This document shows, one piece after another, positions 51,150-61,110 of a stretch of 64,000 bases of DNA. The first letter of the stretch is position 1. Each line of letters opens with the position of its first letter. The stretch spans positions 2,516,501 through 2,580,500 of the forward strand of contig NW_027478390.1 of assembly GCF_051014685.1 (NCBI RefSeq), given 5' to 3'. Origin of the DNA: Ptiloglossa arizonensis. Its lineage: Eukaryota; Arthropoda; Insecta; Hymenoptera; Colletidae. Position numbers and translations under genes: made by a program. A model generated the notes under the pieces. The model worked only from the letters and a program-made list of their open reading frames with translations, had not been told where the DNA came from and made no database searches.

Positions 51150-51727
51150 GTCTTCTCAACCATTTCTTAGCTTCAAACTCCCATATCTCGCGATCGGTTT
51201 GTCCAAACGCAAAAATTCCTACTCCGTCTGAAAGTAGAAACTCGCCCGATCACAACGGTATTTGTATTTTTTCCCTAGGCCATTCTGGTTAAGCGTTTGG
51301 AGCAGCAGAAGTGGGAACAATTTGTTGTCTTCTCAACCGTTTCTTAGTTTCAAACTCCCATATCTCGCGATCGGTTTGTCCAAACGCAAAAATTCCTGCT
51401 CCGTCTAAAAGTAGAAACCCGCCCGATTACAACGGTATGTGTATTTTTTCCCTAGGCCATTCTGGTTAAACATATGCAGCGGCAGAAGTGCGAACAATTT
51501 GTTGTCTTCTCAACCATTTCTTAGCTTCAAACTCCCATATCTCGCGATCGGTTTGTCCAAACGCAAAAATTCCTACTCCGTCTGAAAGTAGAAACTCGCC
51601 CGATCACAACGGTATTTGTATTTTTTCCCTAGGCCATTCTGGTTAAGCGTTTGGAGCAGCAGAAGTGGGAACAATTTGTTGTCTTCCCAACCATTTCTTA
51701 GCTTCAAGCTCCCATATCTCGCGAACG
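51150..51727 (+). repeat. Domain C monomers with CGATCGGTTTG
   Basis: Three consecutive monomers share GTGGGAACAATTTG and CGCGATCGGTTTGTCCAAAC with CTACTCCGTCTG or CTGCTCCGTCTG. About 51,160-51,330 is nearly repeated at 51,514-51,685 (two monomers apart). No counterpart was found in the downstream super-repeat copy. Confidence 0.7.
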
Positions 51728-53343
51728 GTTTGACCAAACCCAAAAATTCCTCTTGCATCTGAAAGTAGATACCCGCCCGATTTCAACGGTATGTGTACTT
51801 TTTTCCTAGGCCATTCTGGTTAAGCGTTTGGAGCAGGAGAATTGCGAAAAATTTGTTGCCTTCTCAACCATTTCTTAGCTTCAAGCTCCCATATCTCGCG
51901 AACGGATTTACCAAACCCAAAAATTCCTTCTGCATCTGAAAGTAGAAACACGCCAGATTACAACGGTATGTTTATTTTTTCCCTAGGCCATTCTAGTTAA
52001 GCATTTGGAGCAGCAGACGTGCCAAAAATTTGTTGCCTTCTCAACCATTTCTTAGCTTCAAACTCCCATATCTCGCGAAAGGATTGACCAAACCCAAAAA
52101 TTCCTCTTGCATCTGAAAGTAGAAACTCGCCCGATTACAACGGTATATGCTTTTTTTCCCTAGGCCAATCTGGTTAAGCATTTGGAGCAGCAGAAGTGCG
52201 AACAATTTGTTGCCTTCTGAACCATTTCTTAGCTTCAAACTCCCATATCTCGCGAACGGATTGACAAAACCCCAAAAATTCCTGGTGTGTCTGAAAGTAG
52301 AACCTCGCCCGATTACAACGGTATTTGTATTTTTGCCCTAGGCCATTCTGGTTAAGCGTTTGGAGCAGCAGAAGTGAGAAAAATTTCTTGGCTTCTCAAC
52401 CATTTCTTAGCTTCAAACTCCCATATCTCGCGAACCGATTGACCAAACCCAAAAATTCCTGTTGCGTCTGAAAGTAGAAACTCGCCCGACTTCAGAGGTA
52501 TGTGTATTTTTTTTCTAAGCCATTCTGGTTAAGCGTTTGGAGCAGCAGAATTGCGAAAAATTTGTTGCCTTCCCAACCATTTCTTAGCTTCGAACTCCCA
52601 TATCTCGCGAACGGATTAACCAAACACAAAAATTCCTACAGCATCTGAAAGTAGAAACTCGCCCGATTACAGCGGTATGTGTATTTTTTCCCTAGGCCAT
52701 TCTGGTTAAGCGTTTGGAGCAGCAGAAGTGAGAAAAATTTCTGGGCTTCTCAACCATTTCTTAGCTTCAAACTCCCATATCTCGCGAACCGATTGACCAA
52801 ACCCAAAAATTCCTGTTGCGTCTGAAAGTAGAAACTCGCCCGACTTCAGAGGTATGTGTATTTTTTTTCTAAGCCATTCTGGTTAAGCGTTTGGAGCAGC
52901 AGAATTGCGAAAAATTTGTTGCCTTCCCAACCATTTCTTAGCTTCAAACTCCCATATCTCGCGAACGGATTAACCAAACCCAAAAATTCCTACTGCATTT
53001 GAAAGTAGAAACTCGCCCGATTACAGCGGTATGTGTATTTTTTCCCTAGGCCATTCTGGTTAAGCATTTGGAGCAGCAGAAGTGCGAAAAATTTGTTGCC
53101 TTCTGAACCATTTCTTAGCTTCAAACTCCCATATCTCGCGAACCGATTGACCAAACCCAAAAAGTCCTCTTGCATCTGAAAGTAGAAACTCGCCCGCTTA
53201 CAAAGGTATATGTATTTTTGCCCTAGGCCATTCTGGTTAAGCATTTGGAGCAGCAGAATTGCGAAAAATTTGTTGCCTTCCCAACCATTTCTTAGCTTCA
53301 AACTCCCATATCTCGCGAACGGATTAACCAAACCCAAAAATTC
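51727..53343 (+). repeat. Block duplicated at 62,704-63,966, with an extra dimer
   Basis: 51,727-52,387 matches 62,704-63,364 at 10,977 bp (62 monomers), while 52,741-53,343 matches 63,364-63,966 at 10,623 bp (60 monomers). The difference of 354 bp is exactly two monomers: 52,387-52,740 is an extra dimer (AGTGAGAAAAATTTCT, CGACTTCAGAGG, TTTTCTAAGCC) present twice here and once downstream. TTTCTTGGCTTC at 52,384 and TTTCTGGGCTTC at 52,738 distinguish the two units. Confidence 0.85.
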
Positions 53344-55816
53344 CTCTTGCATCTGAAAGTAGATACTCGCCCGATTACAACGGTATGTGTATTTTTTCCC
53401 TAGGCCATTCTGGTTAAGCATTTGGAGCAGCCGAAGTGGGAAAAATTTGTTGTCTGCTCAACCATTTCTTAGCTTCAAACACCCATATCTCGCGAACGGA
53501 TTGACCAAGCCCAAAAATTCCTCTTGCATCTGAAAGTAGATACTCGCCCGATTACAACGGTATGTTTTTTTTTTCTAGGCCATTCTGGTTAAGCGTTTGT
53601 GTTAGCAGAATTGCCGAAGATTTGTTGCCTTCTCAACCATTTCTTAGCTTCAAACTCCCATATCTCGCGAACGGATTGAACAAACCCAAAAATTCCTACT
53701 GCATCTGAAAGTAGAAACTCTCCCAATTACAACGGTATGTGTATTTTTTCCCTAGGCCATTCTGGTTAAACGGTTGGAGCAGCAGAATTTCGAAAACTTT
53801 GTTGCCCTCTCAACCATTTCTTAGCTTCAAACTCCCATATCTCGCGATCGGATTGACCGAGCCCAAAGATTCCTCTTGCATCTGAAAGTAGATACTCGCC
53901 CGATTACAATGGTATGTGTATTTTTTCCCTAGGCCATTCTGGTTAAGCATTTGGAGCAGCCGAAGTGGGAAAAATTTGTTGTCTGCTCAACCATTTCTTA
54001 GCTTCAAACTCCCATATCTCGCGAACGGATTGACCAAACCCAAAAATTCCTCCTGCATCTGAAAGTAGATACTCGCCCGATTACAACGGAATGTGTATTC
54101 TTTTTCTAGGCCACTCTGGTTAAGCGTTTGGGGCCGCAGAGTTGCGAAAAATTTGTTGCCTTCTCAACCATTTCTTAGCTTCAAGCTCCCATATCTCGCG
54201 AACGGATTGACCAAGCCCAAAGATTCCTCTTGCATCTGAAAGTAGATACTCGCCCGATTACAACGGTATGTGTATTTTTTCCCTAGGCCATTCTGGTTAA
54301 GCGTTTGGAGCAGCAGAAGTGCGCAAAATTTGTTGTCTTGTCAACCATTTCTTAGCTTGAAACTCCCATATCTCGCGAACGGTTTGACGAAGCCCAAAAA
54401 TTCGTGCTGCGTCTGAAAGTAGAAACTAGCCCTATTACAACGGAATGTGTATTCTTTTTCTAGGCCATTCTGGTTAAGCGTTTGGAGCAGCAGAATTGCG
54501 AGAAATTTGTTGCCTTCTCAACCATTTCTTAGCTTCAAACTCCCATATCTCGCGAACGGATTGACCAAGCCCAAAGATTCCTCTTGCATCTGAAAGTAGA
54601 TACTCGCCCCATTACAACGGTATGTGTATTTTTTCCCTAGGCCATTCTGGTTAAGCGTTTGGAGCAGCAGAAGTGGGAACAATTTGTTGTCTGCTCAACA
54701 ATTTCTTAGATTCAAACTCCCATATCTCGCGAACAGATTGACCAAACCCAAAAATTACTGTTGCATCTGAAAGTAGATACTCGCCCGATTACAACGGTAT
54801 GTGTATTTTTTCCCTAGGCCAATCTGGTTAAGCATTTGGAGCAGCAGAATGGCGAGAAATTTGTTGCCTTCTCAACCATTTCTTAGCTTCAAACACCCTT
54901 ATCTCGCGAACGGATTGACCAAGCCCAAAAATTCCTCTTGCATCTGCATGTAGATACTCGCCCGATTACAGCGGTATGTGTATTTTTTTTCTAGGCCATT
55001 CTGGTTAAGCGTTTGTGTCAGCAGAATTGCGGAAAATTTGTTGCCTTCTCAACCATTTCTTGGCTTCAAACTCCCATATCTCGCGAACGGATTGACCAAA
55101 CCCAAAAATTCCTCCTGCATCTGCATGTAGATACTCGCCCGATTACAACGGAATGTGTATTCCTTTTCTAGGCCATTGTGGTTAAGCGTTTGGAGCAGCA
55201 GAAGTGCGCAAAATTTGTTGTCTTCTCAACCATTTCTTAGCTTCAAACTCCCATATCTCGCGAACGGATTGACCAAACCCAAAAATACCTGCTGCGTCTG
55301 AAAGTAGAAACTCGCCCGATTACAAGGGTTTGTGTATTTTTTCCCTAGGCCATTCTGGATAAGCGTTTGGAGCAGCAGAAGTGCGAAAAATTTGTTGCAT
55401 TCTCAACCATTTCTTAGCTTCAAACTCCCATATCTCGCGAACGGATTGACCAAACCCAAAAATTCCTGCTTCGTCTGAAAGCAGAAACTAGCCCGATTAC
55501 AACGGTATGTGTATTTTTTACCTAGGCCATTCTGGTTAAACGTTTGGAGCAGCAGAATTGCGAGAAATTTGTTGCCTTCTCAACCATTTCTTAGCTTGAA
55601 ACGCCCATATCTCGCGAACGGATTGACAAGCCCAAAAATTCCTCTTGCATCTGAAAGTAGAAACTCGCACGATTACAACGGTATACGTTTCTATTCCCTG
55701 GGCTATTCTGTTTAAGCGTTTGGAGCAGCAGGAGTGCGAAAAATTTGTTGCCTTCTCAACCATTTCTTAGCTTCAAACTCCCATATCTCGCGAACGGATT
55801 GACCAAACCCAAAAAT
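53332..55816 (+). repeat. Domain B block inside domain C
   Basis: This is the copy of 43,777-46,261. Left of about 53,332 the sequence is domain C (GGATTAACCAAACCC); right of it domain B monomers begin (GTAGATACTC, AGCAGCCGAAGT, then the K cassette at 53,558). It carries the last TATACGTTTCTATTCCCTGG marker, at 55,682. After 55,816 another few domain B-like monomers lead into domain C again by 56,281. Confidence 0.86.
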
Positions 55817-57016
55817 TCCTGCTTCGTCTGAAAGCAGAAACTAGCCCGATTACAACGGTATGTGTATTCCTTTTCTAGGCCATTGTGGTTAAGCGTTTGG
55901 AGCAGCAGAATTGCGAAAAATTTGTTGCCTTCTGAACCATTTCTTAGCTTTAAGCTCCCATATCTCGCGAACGGATTGACCAAGCCCAAAGATTCCTCTT
56001 GCATCTGAAAGTAGATACTCGCCCGATTACAACGGTATGTGTATTTTTTCCCTAGGCCATTCTGGTTAAGCATTTGGAGCAGCCGAAGTGGGAAAAATTT
56101 GTTGTCTGCTCAACCATTTCTTAGCTTCAAACACCCATATCTCGCGAACGGATTGACCAAGCCCAAAGATTCCTCTTGCATCTGAAAGTAGATACTCGCC
56201 CGATTACAATGGTATGTGTATTTTTTCCCTAGGCCATTCTGGTTAAACGTTTGGAACAGCAGAATTGCGAAAAATTTGCTGCCTTCTCAACCATTTCTTA
56301 GCTTCAAATACCCATATCTCGCGAAAGGATTGACCAAACCCACAAATTCATGCTGCGTCTGAAAGTAGAAACAAGCCAGATTACAACGGTATGTGTATTT
56401 TTTCCCTAGGCCATTCTTGTTAAGCGTTTGGAGCAGCAGAAGTGCGCAAAATTTGTTGTCTTGTCAACCATTTCTTAGCTTCAAACTCCCATATCTCGCG
56501 AACGGTTTGACCTAGCCCAAAAATTCCTGCTTTGTCTGAAAGTAGAAACTAGCCCGATTACAAAGGTATTTGTATTTCTTCCCCAGGTCATTCTGGTTAA
56601 TTGTTTGGAGCAGCAGAAGTGCGAACAATTTGTTGCCTTCTGAACCATTTCTTAGCTTCAAACACCCATATCTCGCGAACCGATTGAGCAACCCCAAAAA
56701 TTCCGCTTGCATCTGAAAGTAGAAACTCGCCCGATTACAACGGTATGTGTATTTTTCCCTAGCTCATTCTGGTTAAGCGTTTGGAGCCGCAGAAGTGCGA
56801 AAAATTTGGTGCCTTCTCAACCATTTCGAAGCTTCAATCTTCCATATCTCGCGAACGGTTTGACCAAACCCAAAAATTCGTGGTGTGTCTGAAAGTAGAA
56901 ACTGGCCCGATTACAAGGGTATTTGTATTTTTTCCCTAGGACATTCTGGTTAATTGTTTGGAGCAGCAGAAGTGCGCAAAAGTTGTTGTCTTCTCAACCA
57001 TTTCTTAGCTTTAAAC

Positions 57017-57033
57017 TCCCGCATCTCGCGAAC
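57017..57033 (-). other. CENP-B box, complete (copy 18, domain C)
   Basis: GTTCGCGAGATGCGGGA on the minus strand, partner of copy 14 at +8,670 bp. Confidence 0.7.
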
Positions 57034-57724
57034 GGATTGACCAAACCCAAAAATTCCTGTTGCGTCTGAAAGTAGAAACTCGCCCGATTGCAAGGGTATT
57101 TGTATTTTTTCCCTAGGACATTCTGGTTAATTGTTTGGAGCAGCAGAAGTGCGCAAAAGTTGTTGTCTTCTCAACCATTTCATAGCTTCAAACTCCCATA
57201 TCTCGCGAACGGATTGACCAAACCCAAAAATTCCTGTTGCGTCTGAAAGTAGAAACTCTCCCGATTGCAAGGGTATTTGTATTTCTTCCCCAGGTCATTC
57301 TGGTTAATTGTTTGGAGCAGCAGAAGTGCGAACAATTTGTTGCCTTCTGAACCATTTCTTAGCTTCAAACACCCATATCTCGCGAACCGATTGAGCAAAC
57401 CCAAAAATTCCGCTTGCATCTGAAAGTAGAAGCTCGCCCGATTACAGCGGTATGTGTATTTTTTCCCTAGGCCATTCTGGTTAAACATATGGAGCAGCAG
57501 AAGTGCGAACAATTTGTTGCCTTCTGAACCATTTCTAAGCTTCAAACACCCATATCTCGCGAACCGTTTGTCCAAACCCAAAAATTCCTGTTGCGTCTGA
57601 AAGTAAAAACTCGCCCGATTACAAAGGTATTTGTATTTTTTCCCTAGGACATTCTGGTTAATTGTTTGGAGCAGCAGAACTGCGCAAAAGTTGTTGTCTT
57701 CTCAACCATTTCTTAGCTTTAAAC

Positions 57725-57741
57725 TCCCGCATCTCGCGAAC
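57725..57741 (-). other. CENP-B box, complete (copy 19, domain C)
   Basis: GTTCGCGAGATGCGGGA, partner of copy 15 at +8,670 bp. Confidence 0.7.
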
Positions 57742-57901
57742 GGATTGACCAAACCCAAAAATTCCTGTTGCGTCTGAAAGTAGAAACTCGCCCGATTACA
57801 AGGGTATTTGTATTTTTTCCCTAGGACATTCTGGTTAATTGTTTGGAGCAGCAGAAGTGCGCAAAAGTTGTTGTCTTCTCAACCATTTCTTAGCTTTAAA
57901 C

Positions 57902-57918
57902 TCCCGCATCTCGCGAAC
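57902..57918 (-). other. CENP-B box, complete (copy 20, domain C)
   Basis: GTTCGCGAGATGCGGGA, partner of copy 16 at +8,670 bp, and adjacent to the monomer of copy 19. Confidence 0.7.
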
Positions 57919-58963
57919 GGATTGACCAAACCCAAAAATTCCTGTTGCGTCTGAAAGTAAAAACTCGCCCGATTACAAAGGTATGTGTATTTTTTCCCTA
58001 GGCCATTCTAGTCAAGCGTTTGGAGCAGCAAAAGTGCGCAAAATTTGTTGTCTTCTCAACCATTTCATAGCTTCAAACTCCCATATCTCGCGAACGAATT
58101 GACCAAACCCAAAAATTCCTGTTGCGTCTGAAAGTAGAAACTCGCCCGATTACAAAGGTATGTGTATTTTTTCCCTAGGCGATTCTGGTTAAGCGTTTGG
58201 AGCAGCAGAAGTGCGAAATATTTGTTGCCTTCTCAACAATTTCTTAGCTCCAAACTCCCATATCTCACGAACGGTTCGACCAAACCCAAAAATTCCTGCT
58301 GCGTCTGAAAGTAGAAACATGCCCGATTACAACGGTATGTGCATTTTTTCCCTTGGCCATTCTGGTTATGCGTTTGGAGCAGCAGAAGTGCGCAAAATTT
58401 ATTGCCTTCTCAACCATTTCTTAGCTTCAAACTCCCATTTCTCGCGAACGGATTGACCAAACCCAAAAATTCCTGTTGCGTCTGAAAGTAGAAACTCGCC
58501 GGATTACAAAGGTAAGTGTATGTTTTCCCTAGGCCATTCTGGTTAAGCGTTTGGAACAGCAGAAGTGCGCAAAATTTGTTGTCTTCTCAACCATTTGTTA
58601 GCTTCAAACTCCCATATCTCGCGAACGGATTGACCAATCCCAAAAATTCCTAGTGTGTCTGAAAGTAGAAACTCGCCCGATTACATAGGTATGTGTATTT
58701 TTTCCCTAGCTCATTCTGGTTAAGCGTTTGGAGCAGCAGAAGTGCGAAAAATTTGGTGCCTTCTCAACCATTTCTAAGCTTCAATCTTCCATCTCTCGCG
58801 AACGGTTTGACCAAACCCAAAAATTCCTAGTGTGTCTGAAAGTAGAAACTCGCCCGATTACAAGGGTATTTGTATTTTTTCCCTAGGACATTCTGGTTAA
58901 TTGTTTGGAGCAGCAGAAGTGCGCAAAAGTTGTTGTCTTCTCAACCATTTCTTTGCTTTAAGC

Positions 58964-58980
58964 TCCCGTATCTCGCGAAC
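58964..58980 (-). other. CENP-B box, complete (copy 21, domain C)
   Basis: GTTCGCGAGATACGGGA on the minus strand, nine of nine, CTTTAAGCTC background. Confidence 0.7.
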
Positions 58981-59494
58981 GCATTGAGAAAACCCAAAAA
59001 TTCCTCATGCATCTGAAAGTAGAAACTCGCCCGATTACGAGGGTATTTGTATTTTTTCCCTAGGACATTCTGGTTAATTGTTTGGAGCAGCAGAAGTGCG
59101 CAAAAGTTGTTGTCTTCTCAACCATTTCTTAGCTTTAAACTGCCGTAACTCGCCAACGGATTGACCAAACCCAAAAATTCCTCTTGCATCTTTAAGTAGA
59201 AACTCGCCCGATTACGAGGGTATTTGTATTTTTTCCCTAGGCCATTCTGGTTAAGTATTTGGAGCAGCAGAATTGCGAAAAAATTGTTGCCTTCTGTACC
59301 ACTTCTTAGCTTCAATCTCCCATGTCTCGCGAACCGATTGAACAAACCCAAAAATTCCTCATGCATCTGAAAGTAGAAACTCGCCCGATTACGAGGGTAT
59401 TTGTATTTTTTCCCTAGGACATTCTGGTTAATTGTTTGGAGCAGCAGGAGTGCGCAAAAGTTGTTGTCTTCTCAATCATTTCTTAGCTTTAAGC

Positions 59495-59511
59495 TCCCGT
59501 ATCTCGCGAAC
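59495..59511 (-). other. CENP-B box, complete (copy 22, domain C)
   Basis: GTTCGCGAGATACGGGA, nine of nine, CTTTAAGCTC background, three monomers after copy 21. Confidence 0.7.
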
Positions 59512-59853
59512 GGATTGAGCAAACCCATAAATTCCTCTTGCATCAGAAAGTAGAAACTCGCCCGATTACAACGGTATGTGTATTTTTTCCCTAGCTCATT
59601 CTGGTTAAGCGTTTGGAGCAGCAGAAGTGCGAAAATATTGTTGCCTTCTCAACCATTTCTAAGCTTCAATCTTCCATATCTCGCGAACGGTTTGACCAAA
59701 CCCAAAAATTCCTAGTGTGTCGGAAAGTAGAAACTAGCCCGATTACAAGGGTATTTGTATAATATTTTTTCCCTTGGACATTCTGGTTAATTGTTTGGAG
59801 CAGCAGAATTACGCAAAAGTTGTTGTCTTCTCAAACATTTCTTAGCTTTAATC

Positions 59854-59870
59854 TCCCGTATCTCGCGAAC
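59854..59870 (-). other. CENP-B box, complete (copy 23, domain C)
   Basis: GTTCGCGAGATACGGGA, nine of nine, CTTTAATCTC background. The spacing of 359 bp from copy 22 is two monomers plus the five-base insertion near 59,760. Confidence 0.7.
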
Positions 59871-60738
59871 GAATTGACCAAACCCAAAAATTCCTATTGC
59901 GTCTGAAAGTAGAAACTTGCCCGATTACAAGGGTATGTGTATTTTTTCCCTAGGCGATTCTGGTTAAGCGTTTGGAGCAGCAGATGTGCGAAAAATTTGT
60001 TGCCTTCTCAACAATTTCTTATCTCCAAACTCCCATATCTCGCGAACGGTTTGACCGAACTCAAAAATTCCTAGTGTGTCTGAAAGTAGAAACTAGCCCG
60101 ATTACAAGGGTATTTGTATTTTTTCCCTAGGACATTCTGGTTAATTGTTTGGAGCAGCAGAATTGCGCAAAATTTGTTGTCTTCTCAACCATTTCATAGC
60201 TTCAAACTCCCATATCTCGCGAACGGATTGACCAAACCCAAAAATTCCTGTTGCGTCTGACACAAGAAACTCGCCCGATTACAAAGGTAAGTGTAGTTTT
60301 TGCCTAGGCCATTCTGGTTAAACATATGCAGCAGCAGAAGTGCGAACAATTTGTTGCCTTCTGAACCATTTCTTAGCTTCAAACACCCATATCTCGCGAA
60401 CCGATTGAGCAAACCCAAAAATTCCTCTTCCATCTGAAAGTAGAAGCTCGCCCGATTACAACGGTATGTGTATTTTTTCACTAGCTCATTCTGGTTAAGC
60501 GTTTGGAGCAGCAGAAGTGCGAAAAATTTGTTGCCTTCTCAACCATTTCTAAGCTTCAAACTTCCATATCTCGCGAACGGTTTGACCGAACTCAAAAATT
60601 CCTAGTGTGTCTGAAAGTAGAAACTCGACCGATTACAAGGGTATGTGTATTTTTTTCCTAGGCCATTCTGGTTAAGCGTTTGGAGCAGCAGTATTGCGCA
60701 AAAGTTGTTGTCTTCTCAACCATTTCTTAGCTTCAAGC

Positions 60739-60755
60739 TCCCGTATCTCGCGAAC
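60739..60755 (-). other. CENP-B box, complete (copy 24, domain C)
   Basis: GTTCGCGAGATACGGGA, nine of nine, CTTCAAGCTC background, so it differs from its neighbours in the flanking bases. Confidence 0.7.
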
Positions 60756-61093
60756 GAGTTGACCAAACCCAAAAATTCCTGTTGCGTCTGAAAGTAGAAA
60801 CTCGCCCGATTTCAGAGGTATGTGTATTTTTTTTCTAGGCCATTCTGGTTAAGCGTTTGGAGCAGCAGAATTGCGAAAAAGTTGTTGCCTTCTCAACCAT
60901 TTCTTAGATTCAAACGCCCATATCTCGCGAACGGATTGACCAAACCCAAAAGTTCCTACTGCATTTGAAAGTAGAAACTCGCCCCTATTACAACGGTATG
61001 TGTATTTTTTCCCTAGGTCATTCTGGTTAAGCGTTTGGAGCAGCAGAAGTGGGAAAAAGTTGTTGTCCTCTCAACGACTTCTTAGCTTTTAGC

Positions 61094-61110
61094 TCCCGTA
61101 TCTCGCGAAC
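61094..61110 (-). other. CENP-B box, complete (copy 25, domain C)
   Basis: GTTCGCGAGATACGGGA, nine of nine, CTTTTAGCTC background, partner of copy 17. After this point no complete box was found to the end of the window. Confidence 0.7.

Larger units (their letters stand above)
46500..53331 (+). repeat. Domain C of the array, first part
   Basis: Marker variants are GGTATTTGTATTTTTTCCC with TAGGACATTCTGG, GGTTAATTGTTTGGAGC, GCGCAAAAGTTGTTGTC, TAGTGTGTCTGAAAG, CCTTCTGAACCATTTC, CGCGAACCGATTG and TTACAGCGGTATG. Units are mostly 177 bp, and one minus-strand frame stays open through several in a row. Individual monomers look more diverged from each other than in A or B. Complete CENP-B boxes are at 48,347, 49,055, 49,232 and 50,294. 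Confidence 0.8.
58863..61018 (+). repeat. Extra 12 monomers, richest in complete boxes
   Basis: This stretch has no block partner upstream. It contains diverged monomers: CTGCCGTAACTCGCCAACGG at 59,150, CTTTAAGTAG at 59,191, CTGACACAAGAAACTC at 60,257, and a five-base insertion at 59,758-59,766 (TTTGTATAATATTTTTTCCC). It holds four complete CENP-B boxes in about 2.2 kb, the highest density in the window. Confidence 0.72.

Noticed and set aside
59140..59160. CENP-B box at 59,150 (CTGCCGTAACTCGCCAACGG)
   Set aside because: Several essential positions are changed (GCCG, A for T, CCAA for CGAA), so it was not counted among the 25.
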